This document shows positions 34,967 to 42,932 of a stretch of DNA of 64,000 nucleotides, piece after piece. The position numbers and the translations under genes are program-made. Position 1 is the first letter of the stretch. Every line of letters begins with the position of its first letter. Source of the DNA: JAJVID01 sp035714085 (GTDB taxonomy: Bacteria; Acidobacteriota; Blastocatellia; RBC074); assembly GCA_035714085.1 (NCBI GenBank), contig DASTMP010000283.1:48950-112949 (forward strand), in the 5' to 3' direction. The notes beneath the pieces are model-generated. The model saw only the letters and a program-made list of their open reading frames with translations, made no database searches and was not told the origin of the DNA.

Positions 34967-35452
34967 ATGAACAGATTTGACAATGACACCCGAATAATTC
35001 CTTCCGTGCTCGACCGGTTGATCGATCACGAGCCGCAATTGTCTCGTGAAGCGCCGGCTTCTCGACTCCAAAGCCTGAACGATTTGAAGCAAGCCGTGAA
35101 ACGCGATCTTGAATGGTTGCTCAACGCGCGGCAGGTCGTTGGAGGCGTTCCGCCGGAATTGAAAGAGCTCTGCCGATCTCTCGCCGCTTATGGTCTGCCT
35201 GATTTCACCTCAGTCAGCGTCAAAAGCCCGGCCGACCAGGTACGGATGCAGCGGGCCCTGGAAATGGCGATCAGCGCCTTCGAACCACGGCTCGAGAATA
35301 TCACGGTCAGTTTGACCCCTGTGCAGGATCTTGATCATAAGCTGCGTTTCCGAATAGACGCGCGGATCAAAGTGGAGCCTGCCCCAGAGCCGGTGACTTT
35401 CGATACAGTGCTTCAAGCTTCGACAAACCAGTATTTGGTGAAAGCCGAATAA
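34967..35452 (+). CDS. tssE: Type VI secretion baseplate subunit TssE (gp25-like)
   Basis: A 161-residue gp25-like protein when started at the ATG 34967 (MNRFDNDTRIIPSVLDRLIDHEP), which matches the usual PSxLDRL opening; an in-frame ATG at 34895 would add 24 low-complexity residues. Family features are LKQAVKRDLEWLLNAR, LAAYGLPDF and the final beta-strands ITVSLTPVQDLDHKLRFRIDARI. TssE joins TssF and TssG in baseplate wedges and starts sheath assembly. It is separated from the first structural block by about 5.7 kb of cargo. Confidence 0.9.
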   Translation: MNRFDNDTRIIPSVLDRLIDHEPQLSREAPASRLQSLNDLKQAVKRDLEWLLNARQVVGGVPPELKELCRSLAAYGLPDFTSVSVKSPADQVRMQRALEMAISAFEPRLENITVSLTPVQDLDHKLRFRIDARIKVEPAPEPVTFDTVLQASTNQYLVKAE

Positions 35453-35535
35453 CCGGAGACTTCAGCTATTTATTGGCGTGGACGGTAATTTGAAATGCAT
35501 GCGTGAAAGCGCAGCTAATATAAACGGGGTAACTT

Positions 35536-37170
35536 ATGATGCAACCAAAAATGTCAGCCTTATTAGAAGAGCCGTCGTTGGGGGAAGCCTATAGCGCCGT
35601 CGCTTACATCGGCTATCCGTTCTCGCAAACGCATCCGGACCGGCTGGCGACATTGGGCGCCTTGTTCGGCTTGCAGCCCGCTCCTGTTGGCGATTGTCGC
35701 GTGTTGGAGTTGGGGTGTGGTGACGGCGGCAATCTGATTCCAATGGCTTTCACTTTGCCGGACAGCGACTTCGTCGGTATTGATCTTGCCTCCGCGCCGG
35801 TTGAGCGCGGAATGGAGAGGGTTTCGGAGTTACGCTTATCCAATATTGAACTGCGCTGTGAGGATATCCTGCAATTTGACGCTGAGCCGCGGAGCTTCGA
35901 TTACATCATCGCGCACGGCGTCTTTTCGTGGGTTCCCCAAGCCGTGCGTTCGCGGATGCTGGAGCTTTGCCGCGAGCTGCTGGCGCCTCATGGCGTAGCA
36001 TATATCAGTTACAACTGTTACCCGGGCTATCACTTGCGTAACTTGACGCGGGAAATGATGCTTTTTCACACGCGGGGGATGACCGATCCTAAAGAGAAAG
36101 TGCAACAGGGCTTATCGCTTTTGCAATGGTTGTTACGAAAGTTCCCGGATGAAAATGCGGCGCGTAGCGATCTGTACGGCGCGTTGCTGGCTCAACAACT
36201 CGATATGCTGATGGGTCATCGCCACCGCGAGCAGATTTATCACGACGATCTGGCCGAGGAGAACACTCCTTTTTACTTCTATCAATTCAACGCGATGGCC
36301 GAGCAACACGGGTTGCGGTACCTGGGCGAGGCCAATTATTGCGATATGCAGGATTTTATCTACCCTGAGCCGATTCGCGAAACCCTCAGACAGTTCGACG
36401 AAGAGAATGTCGTGGTCAAAGAACAGTACCTGGATTTTTTGAAGTACCGGATGTTTCGTCAGACGCTGTTATGCCACGACGATGCGCCGGTTCAGCGGAG
36501 GATAGATCCGACGCTGATGACGAAGTTCTACTTTGAATCGCAGGCGCAACCAGTCTCGGCGCAGCCTGATCTGCGCGCCGGCGTGGTTGAAGAATTTCAC
36601 GGGCCGCGCGGGGCGAAGCTACAAACCGATTTTCCGCTGGCGAAAGCGGCGTTGCTGGCGCTGGGCGATGAATGGCCGCGCTATTTGAGTTGGGGTGAGC
36701 TGTGGCAAGCGGCGTCCGCGCGATTGGGCATTGACGGAACACAGGAAATCGCAAGCCAACTTGACGATGAGACGGGGACGCTGTCTGAAATTCTGCTTGC
36801 GGCTTGTGGCTCCGGTCTGATTCTTCTTCACACGCAGCCGCCGCAGTTCGTCACCAAAGTCAGCGAGCGCCCTGTCGCAAGCCCTCTTGCGCGAGCGCAG
36901 GCGAGCCATGGCGGTGTGGTGACAAGTATGTCGCATAAATGCGTGGATATTGAAGACGCTCTCAGCGTCAAGCTATTGCAGTTGCTGGATGGCGCGCGCG
37001 ACCATGCGGCGCTGCTCGACGAATTGACGAGCTTCATTGCGAACAAAGGCGACTTCACGCGGCAGGACGGCGCGCCAATCAATGACGAGCGTGAAATCCG
37101 AAAAATCGTTTCCGAGGGGTTGGCGCCGAATCTGTCGAAGTTCGCGCAGATGGGATTGCTGGTTGATTGA
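35536..37170 (+). CDS. SAM-dependent methyltransferase with methyltransferase-regulatory domain
   Basis: A 544-residue protein. Motif I is VLELGCGDGGN (about 54-64) with a following acidic residue in FVGIDLA; the Rossmann part is followed by a regulatory domain (EENTPFYFYQFNAMAEQHGLRYLGEANYCDMQ), the MethyTransf_Reg architecture (PF10119). Substrate unknown. Insertion between tssE and tssF, on the same strand, suggests a role in modifying a T6SS component or a cargo protein, but this is inference. Confidence 0.85.
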   Translation: MMQPKMSALLEEPSLGEAYSAVAYIGYPFSQTHPDRLATLGALFGLQPAPVGDCRVLELGCGDGGNLIPMAFTLPDSDFVGIDLASAPVERGMERVSELRLSNIELRCEDILQFDAEPRSFDYIIAHGVFSWVPQAVRSRMLELCRELLAPHGVAYISYNCYPGYHLRNLTREMMLFHTRGMTDPKEKVQQGLSLLQWLLRKFPDENAARSDLYGALLAQQLDMLMGHRHREQIYHDDLAEENTPFYFYQFNAMAEQHGLRYLGEANYCDMQDFIYPEPIRETLRQFDEENVVVKEQYLDFLKYRMFRQTLLCHDDAPVQRRIDPTLMTKFYFESQAQPVSAQPDLRAGVVEEFHGPRGAKLQTDFPLAKAALLALGDEWPRYLSWGELWQAASARLGIDGTQEIASQLDDETGTLSEILLAACGSGLILLHTQPPQFVTKVSERPVASPLARAQASHGGVVTSMSHKCVDIEDALSVKLLQLLDGARDHAALLDELTSFIANKGDFTRQDGAPINDEREIRKIVSEGLAPNLSKFAQMGLLVD

Positions 37171-37550
37171 GAAAAAACGGAGAAGAGCTCAGAGTATCCG
37201 TTAATGCCCCGAGCATCGCCATAGTCACTGATAATCTATTTGGGAACTCGCTACTTCGATTTACAATCAGGGAGAATCAAGCGGGAAATTGCATCCTGGA
37301 AGCAAAAAACGTATGGGATTATACGGCCGGAAAAGAGGTCACGCATGGTAATGTTATGGATGGCAAAAGGTCCCGATGGAGCCGTCTCACTTTTGCGGAG
37401 TTCTAATTCGTTCTGTATGGACATCTGGCCAAAGACCGCAGATCGCCAGAAGCTCCTTCGTAAGAGGAGCAACGAGCGATTAGATAAAGGATCCGAGGAG
37501 AGCTAAAGGCGGCGCCTTTGACTCGAAGTCAGGAGAATATTGGTCAGCGT
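37171..37550. other. 380-nt gap between the methyltransferase and tssF
   Basis: Overlapping short open frames (for example 37240-37506, TTG start, 88 codons) have no recognisable domain, poor starts and AT-shifted composition compared with neighbours. AGGAG at 37531-37535 lies 15 nt before the preferred tssF ATG. I see no definite gene; it may be a decayed one. Confidence 0.45.
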
Positions 37551-39419
37551 ATGCGCGACGAACTACTAGGTTATTACGAACGTGAACTGATCTTTCTGCG
37601 ACAGATGGGCGCGGAGTTCGCCGAAAAGTATCCGAAGATCGCCGGGCGATTGGTGCTCGAGCCGGACAAGTGCGAAGACCCGCACGTGGAGCGGATGATT
37701 GAGGCTTTCGCCTTTCTGGCCGGGCGTATTCATCTGAAACTGGATGATGAACTGCCGGAGATCACCGAAGCTTTTCTGAACGTGCTCTATCCGCACTACC
37801 TGGCGCCGATACCTTCGATGTCCATCGCCAAATTCTCGCTCGATCCGGCGCAGGGGAAGCTGACTTCGGCTTACAGGATCGAGCGAGGAATGATTCTTTA
37901 TTCGCGTCCGATTCAGGGCGCGCCATGCAGGTTTCGCACGGCTTATCCAGTCACCTTGTGGCCGGTTGAAGTCGTTTCCGGCGGGTATGAATCTCTCGAT
38001 CCGATGAGTAGCCAGGGCAGGTGGGAGACGGCGGAGATCAGGATAGGGCTGCGATGCGTCAATGACACCAGGCTTTCGCAATTGAAGGCCGGGCAGGAGC
38101 AAAACGCGCCACCGCTCGATAGTCTGCGGTTTTACCTCAGCGGCGAGAATCAGCTTGTTTATCCGCTGTACGAGGCCATCTTCAATAACGCCGTGGGGGT
38201 GGAATTGCGGCCCAAGGTTTCGGAAAGGGGAGAGCGGAAAATACCTTCGCCGATTACGCTGCCGGCTTCCAGTTTGAAGCCTGTCGGGTTTGAAGCTGAC
38301 GAAGGGATGCTTGGTTATACTGCCCGCTCATTTCCAGGCTACCGGCTGTTGAGCGAGTATTTCGCTTTCCCGGAGAAGTTCCTGTTCTTCGACGTGACGG
38401 GACTCGGCGAAGCCGCGCGAGCCGGATTCGGAGAGTTATTTGATGTTGTTATTCACCTGCGGAATGTTACTCCGCCGAGAACCCCGGTGAAGGCCGATAC
38501 TTTTCAGCTCGGCTGCGCGCCGATCGTCAACCTGTTTCATAAGATCGCTGAGCCGATCGATCTTACACACCAGCAGCATGAATATCGCGTCATTCCCGAT
38601 ATTCATCAGCAATTGGGCGTCGAGGTCTATTCGATAGATTCGGTCTCCTCGGTCGCGCCCAACACAGAAGCCGTGAAAGAGTTTCAGTCGTTCTATTCTT
38701 TCGGCCATTCCTATGAGCGCGAGCAGGCGAGCAGTTTCTGGTATGCGACGCGGCGGCTGTCTCCGCGCAAAGAAGATCAGGGCACTGATGTGTACATTTC
38801 GTTTGTCGATCTGAATTTCAATCTGCGCCTCCCCGGAGTGGAAACTGTCACGGTTGGCGCCAGTTGCACCAATCGTGATCTGCCGAGCCGGCTGCCTTTC
38901 GGCTCCAGAGACGGGGATTTTGAAGTAGAGAACGCCGGGCCATTATCTCGAGTCAGATGTCTGCGGAAACCGACCGACACTTTCCGCCCCCCGATGCGCC
39001 GCGGCGCGCATTGGCGATTGATTTCGCATCTGACCCTCAATCGCCTTTCATTGGTCGAAGACCAAAAGGATGGCGCGCCTGAAGCTTTGCGCGAGATTTT
39101 ACTGCTCTATGACTTCATGGATTCGGCCGCGACTCGCAAACACATCCAGGGCATAGATCGCGTCGCGAGCCGCCGCGTCGTGCGGCAAACAGGCTCGCGC
39201 ATCGGGACCGGGTTTGTGCGCGGCGTCGAAACGACTATCGAATTTGACGAAAACCAATACGTCGGCGGCGGCGTATTTCTATTTGCGTCTGTGCTTGAGA
39301 GATTTCTGGGGCTTTACACCTCAGTCAATTCTTTCAATCAACTGGTGGCGAGGACAAAACAGCGCGAAGGGGAGTTGAAGCGATGGACTCCGAGGGCTGG
39401 GGATCAAGTCCTTCTGTAA
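37551..39419 (+). CDS. tssF: Type VI secretion baseplate subunit TssF
   Basis: A 622-residue protein beginning at ATG 37551 with the family signature MRDELLGYYERELIFLRQMGAEFAEKYPKIAGRL, cut here at the conserved opening; an in-frame TTG at 37518 would add 11 residues. Further hallmarks are ERMIEAFAFLAGRIHLKLDDELPEITEAFLN and the C-terminal GGGVFLFASVLERFLGLYTSVNSF. TssF2-TssG wedges surround the VgrG hub. Its end overlaps tssG by 37 nt. Confidence 0.95.
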   Translation: MRDELLGYYERELIFLRQMGAEFAEKYPKIAGRLVLEPDKCEDPHVERMIEAFAFLAGRIHLKLDDELPEITEAFLNVLYPHYLAPIPSMSIAKFSLDPAQGKLTSAYRIERGMILYSRPIQGAPCRFRTAYPVTLWPVEVVSGGYESLDPMSSQGRWETAEIRIGLRCVNDTRLSQLKAGQEQNAPPLDSLRFYLSGENQLVYPLYEAIFNNAVGVELRPKVSERGERKIPSPITLPASSLKPVGFEADEGMLGYTARSFPGYRLLSEYFAFPEKFLFFDVTGLGEAARAGFGELFDVVIHLRNVTPPRTPVKADTFQLGCAPIVNLFHKIAEPIDLTHQQHEYRVIPDIHQQLGVEVYSIDSVSSVAPNTEAVKEFQSFYSFGHSYEREQASSFWYATRRLSPRKEDQGTDVYISFVDLNFNLRLPGVETVTVGASCTNRDLPSRLPFGSRDGDFEVENAGPLSRVRCLRKPTDTFRPPMRRGAHWRLISHLTLNRLSLVEDQKDGAPEALREILLLYDFMDSAATRKHIQGIDRVASRRVVRQTGSRIGTGFVRGVETTIEFDENQYVGGGVFLFASVLERFLGLYTSVNSFNQLVARTKQREGELKRWTPRAGDQVLL

Positions 39420-40432
39420 ATAAGCTACTCTACGACGAACCGTACCGCTTCGAATTCTTTCAGGCGGTTCGGCTGCTGGAAAGGCTAATGCCGGATCGGC
39501 TGCCCGTAGGTCGTGTGACCGAGGAGGGGCAGGTGATTCTGCCGGAGCGCGAAATCGCTCGTTTTCGCACCATCGTGTCATTGATGTTTCCGCCGAGTCA
39601 GGTTCATAACCTGGAACAGGCCCAGGAAGGGGAAAGCGATCGCCCCCCGCAAATGGAAGTAGCGTTCATGGGTTTGACCGGCCCGCTCGGCGTGTTGCCG
39701 AATCATTACACCGAATTGCTGATCAACCGGCTGCGCGCCGGTGATCGAGCGATGTATGACTTCCTTGACCTGTTCAATCACCGGCTGGTCTCGTTCTTTT
39801 ACCGGGCGTGGGAGAAGTATCGTTTCCCGGTAGCTTACGAGCGCAGCTCGAACGACGATCAATTCACTTCATGTTTATTTTCGATCATCGGTTTGGCCAC
39901 CCGTGGTCTGCGCGGGCGAATGGGCCTGCGCGACGCCGGACTGCTCTCTTACAGCGGATTGATTGGGCAGCGCCCGCATTCAGCCAGCGCGTTTGCTGCG
40001 ATTGTCGGCGATTATTTCGGAGTCAAGACTTCCGTAATTCAATTCGCCGGACAATGGCTCCCGCTGGACTCTGAAAGTGTCAGCAAGCTGGGTCAAGCCA
40101 ACAACGCTCTAGGGGTCAGCGCCGTCGCCGGCGCGCGAGTTTGGGATAGTCAATCGAAGTTTCGTCTGAAGATCGGGCCGATTGGTTACAAACAATTCGC
40201 CGCTTTTCTGCCCGTCGGCTCGGCCTTTAAGCCGATGATGGAGGTCATAAAATATTTGGCCGGACCGGAATTCGATTTTGATGTGCAACTTGCGCTGAAA
40301 GCGGAAGAAGTCCCCGGAACGGTGCTGACGACTCGCGCGCGGCGGCGGCCGATGTTGGGATGGAATTCATGGCTCCGCGCCCGGCCTTTTGAGCGGGACG
40401 ATGAGCAGGTAATTTTGCGCAGCGAGTCATAA
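39383..40432 (+). CDS. tssG: Type VI secretion baseplate subunit TssG
   Basis: A 349-residue protein with TssG blocks YRFEFFQAVRLLERL, FMGLTGPLGVLPNHYTELL, FLDLFNHRLVSFFYRAWEKYRF and the C-terminal LGWNSWLRARP. It overlaps the 3' end of tssF by 37 nt in another frame, indicating translational coupling. Cargo genes begin 16 nt after its stop. Confidence 0.95.
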   Translation: MDSEGWGSSPSVNKLLYDEPYRFEFFQAVRLLERLMPDRLPVGRVTEEGQVILPEREIARFRTIVSLMFPPSQVHNLEQAQEGESDRPPQMEVAFMGLTGPLGVLPNHYTELLINRLRAGDRAMYDFLDLFNHRLVSFFYRAWEKYRFPVAYERSSNDDQFTSCLFSIIGLATRGLRGRMGLRDAGLLSYSGLIGQRPHSASAFAAIVGDYFGVKTSVIQFAGQWLPLDSESVSKLGQANNALGVSAVAGARVWDSQSKFRLKIGPIGYKQFAAFLPVGSAFKPMMEVIKYLAGPEFDFDVQLALKAEEVPGTVLTTRARRRPMLGWNSWLRARPFERDDEQVILRSES

Positions 40433-40448
40433 GGCGAAGGAAATATGT

Positions 40449-41393
40449 ATGACTATTGCAAACTGGTCCAGTTCGCAGAAAGTTGAAGAGGCGATTCGCC
40501 GCTCAACGCGGTACATGCCAGCGGATCTCGCGCAGCAAGTTGAAGCAATGTTGACGCCGGAGAACCTGGCGATTTTAGTGGGCACGCTCATCGTCTGGGC
40601 CGGCTCGCATTTTTTCGGCGTCGGAGAAATTGTAGATGTCGGCCTGCTTGTAGTGGGCGCGTTCACGATTGGCTGGTCGATCGGAGATATCGCAAACAAA
40701 CTATATTCTTTCGCTACCACGGCGATAAACGCGCAAACCGAACAAGACCTTGACAGAGCTGCGCAATCGTTCGCCAGCGCGGTTGTGGAGGGGGGAATTA
40801 CAACAGTGATGGCCCTGCTTCTCCGCCGCAGCGCGAAGCAGCTACAGGCCACTAGAGGGTCGAGCTTAAGTTCTGTCGCCAAGCCTCGCAACCCCGGATT
40901 GGCGACAGTTGAGGCGGATTCACAAGCCGGACGGCTCTGGCGAAGGCCGACGACCACACGTGATCCATTCATGGCGGCTGGCACAGGAGAAACGACCGCG
41001 TTTGGAGATATGACAATCTCGACGGCCGGGTCGGTCGCTGAACAAGAACTGGCGCGGATTCACGAATTGGTGCATTCGTTTCTTTCGCCACGCTTCAGGG
41101 TGCTCAGAACGTTTCGCGCCCGGCTTGGCATGTCAGCCTATTCCAGGTCTGCTCTCATGACTTATCTGGAGGAAGCCCTGGCGGAAACTATTGCGCGATT
41201 GACCGTTGAGGGCGTCAATCTCGGCAGCCTCAGGCTGGGACTTAAATTCCCAGTGGCTGGTGGTTACATCACAATACAACAGCTTATGTCCGAGGGAGCG
41301 GCCATTGGAACGATAACCGTCGGAACACTGCGGTTCTCGGTGCAATTCATTCCTGACGCCCCCCACACGAATTCAGGTTACGTTTGCAGGTAA
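40449..41393 (+). CDS. Candidate membrane/zincin toxin of polymorphic type (HELVH motif)
   Basis: A 314-residue protein. The N-terminal half has a hydrophobic pre-toxin region (NLAILVGTLIVWAGSHFFGVGEIVDVGLLVVGAFTIGW, given here as the block at about 39-77) of the kind found before C-terminal toxins of Rhs and T6SS effectors. The C-terminal half carries RIHELVHSF (HELVH 205-209) and a downstream EEALAET (241-247) that could give the third zinc ligand, a gluzincin-like layout. A 75-codon gene starts 4 nt after the stop, the usual arrangement of toxin then immunity. I infer a T6SS metalloprotease-type effector; activity not shown. Confidence 0.65.
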   Translation: MTIANWSSSQKVEEAIRRSTRYMPADLAQQVEAMLTPENLAILVGTLIVWAGSHFFGVGEIVDVGLLVVGAFTIGWSIGDIANKLYSFATTAINAQTEQDLDRAAQSFASAVVEGGITTVMALLLRRSAKQLQATRGSSLSSVAKPRNPGLATVEADSQAGRLWRRPTTTRDPFMAAGTGETTAFGDMTISTAGSVAEQELARIHELVHSFLSPRFRVLRTFRARLGMSAYSRSALMTYLEEALAETIARLTVEGVNLGSLRLGLKFPVAGGYITIQQLMSEGAAIGTITVGTLRFSVQFIPDAPHTNSGYVCR

Positions 41394-41397
41394 AGCC

Positions 41398-41625
41398 ATG
41401 TTGACTGAGGAGACACGACAGAAACTCATCGCCGTCGGCAAGGCAGTCGCAGCGGATCAGGGTTGGCCCTGGATAGAACCTGTTGAAGTCAGGTTGGATA
41501 GAACAACATCAGACCAACGATTCTGGAGCGTTCACACCAACGCTTTATCGAGAGGCAGAAACATCCGGCTGCTTATTCGCGAGTCTGATCTTGCGGTGAT
41601 AGAGGCGGCTTTTTTGCCTCGATAG
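41398..41625 (+). CDS. Small protein, candidate immunity to the HELVH toxin
   Basis: A 75-residue acidic/neutral protein (MLTEETRQKLIAVGKAVAAD...) with no signal peptide, resembling small YrhB-like immunity folds (W.VHTN..RG.N..LLIRE). It follows the toxin candidate by 4 nt and is followed by a different effector pair, so immunity is the simplest reading. The cytoplasmic location would imply the toxin acts inside cells. Confidence 0.55.
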   Translation: MLTEETRQKLIAVGKAVAADQGWPWIEPVEVRLDRTTSDQRFWSVHTNALSRGRNIRLLIRESDLAVIEAAFLPR

Positions 41626-41684
41626 AGCCTGTTATCAACTTATGTTTACGACCGAAATCTTCACAGCCAGAAGGGAGGTTGATT

Positions 41685-42386
41685 ATGTTGATACTTAGAA
41701 AGGGAAGTAGTGGAGCGGATGTTACCAGGCTACAACATTTGTTGAATTCAGCCTTTAATCCGAGTCCAAAGTTACAAGAGGACGGCGACTTCGGTGATAA
41801 GACTCACGCCGCTGTCATTCGCTTTCAGCAAGTAAGGTCTTTGACGCAGGACGGAACTGTCGGACCTCAAACCTGGAATGCTTTGGGGCAAAGGATTTCC
41901 TCACCGCCGAGCCAACCTTCCGCCGCGCCGACCGCTGGCGCCAGCTGGATGGCGACAGCGGTCGCGGAATTGGGCGTTCACGAAGAATCGCTGCCGGGAC
42001 AGCACAACCGGCGAATCATCGAATATCACAGTACAACGACTCTGCGAGCGACAGATGACGAGACCCCCTGGTGTTCGTCATTCGTGAACTGGGTGATGAA
42101 AACCGCCGGTTACCGGGGCACCAATAGCGCGGCGGCCAAAAGCTGGCTGGATTGGGGAATAAAGCTGACAACTCCACAAAACGGAGCAATCGTTGTCATT
42201 AAGAGAAAAAAGAGTGGAACCGATCACGCCACCGGCTCTTCCTCGGGATTTCACGTCGGGTTCTGGGTCAGCGAAACTTCCACGCACATTCGTTTGCTGG
42301 GAGGTAATCAGAGTGATCAGGTGAAATACTCCAACTTTTCTTTGAGCGGTTATGAGGTTAAAGGTTACCGGTGGCCGAATCAGTGA
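41685..42386 (+). CDS. Peptidoglycan-binding cysteine amidase (TIGR02594/CHAP-like) effector
   Basis: A 233-residue protein; start at ATG 41685 preceded by AAGGGAGG. Residues 1-68 form a PG_binding_1 domain (RKGSSGADVTRLQHLL...DGTVGPQTWNALG). Residues ~88-230 match TIGR02594/CHAP-type papain-like hydrolases with Cys130 in TPWCSSFVNWVM and His190 in GFHVGFWVSE. This fold cleaves peptidoglycan peptides. No signal peptide, so T6SS delivery is likely. Followed 44 nt later by a secreted small protein, forming an effector-immunity pair. Confidence 0.85.
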   Translation: MLILRKGSSGADVTRLQHLLNSAFNPSPKLQEDGDFGDKTHAAVIRFQQVRSLTQDGTVGPQTWNALGQRISSPPSQPSAAPTAGASWMATAVAELGVHEESLPGQHNRRIIEYHSTTTLRATDDETPWCSSFVNWVMKTAGYRGTNSAAAKSWLDWGIKLTTPQNGAIVVIKRKKSGTDHATGSSSGFHVGFWVSETSTHIRLLGGNQSDQVKYSNFSLSGYEVKGYRWPNQ

Positions 42387-42430
42387 TCCGGGTTCGCCGG
42401 CTAAAAGTCGATTGGGGGAAACGAGAGACA

Positions 42431-42865
42431 ATGAAAATACAACTAGCTATTATTTTGCTCCTCGCCCTTTCTCCGGGGTGTTTGTTTGCCGGACAGACCG
42501 GAGCTGAGACGGCGACGAAAGACTTTCAGTCGTTCTGGACTGAGTTTCGTCAGGCGATCAAGGCCAACGACAAGGATAAGGTCGCTTCTATGACCAGGTT
42601 CCCGTTCAAGACGCGTGGGCAGACTGACAGCGATCCGGTTAAGACGCACACTAAAGAGTCTTTTCTGAAGATCTGGGATAAGATACTGCAAGCTGATCCA
42701 GGGCTTAGTCCGGAAACGGACACGATGCGGCGGTACGTTGAGCGGAAGGCGACAATTACCAGCAAAGACTTAGGGTCAGGAAAAGGCTCTGCCCGTGTCG
42801 GCACTTTCGTTTTCGAGAAAGTTCAAGGGAAATGGTTGTTCACAATGGCTTATTTGGATGAGTAG
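42431..42865 (+). CDS. Secreted small protein, candidate immunity to the amidase
   Basis: A 144-residue protein from ATG 42431 with signal peptide (MKIQLAIILLLALSPGCLFAG, lipobox-like SPGC possible) and an NTF2-like fold suggestion (FQSFWTEFRQAIKANDKDKVASMTRFPF ... VGTFVFEKVQGKWLFTMAYLDE). Its periplasmic location and position immediately after the peptidoglycan amidase fit an immunity protein, as for Tae/Tai pairs. No sequence family beyond that can be named. Confidence 0.6.
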   Translation: MKIQLAIILLLALSPGCLFAGQTGAETATKDFQSFWTEFRQAIKANDKDKVASMTRFPFKTRGQTDSDPVKTHTKESFLKIWDKILQADPGLSPETDTMRRYVERKATITSKDLGSGKGSARVGTFVFEKVQGKWLFTMAYLDE

Positions 42866-42932
42866 CCGCTGCCGAGGCGGGGGCGCCCGCCGGGCGTAGC
42901 TCGAGCCGGAATTTAAAAACTGGAAGACAAAT

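Noticed and set aside
37240..37506. 88-codon ORF between the methyltransferase and tssF
   Set aside because: TTG start without ribosome site, overlapping competing frames and no recognisable domain.
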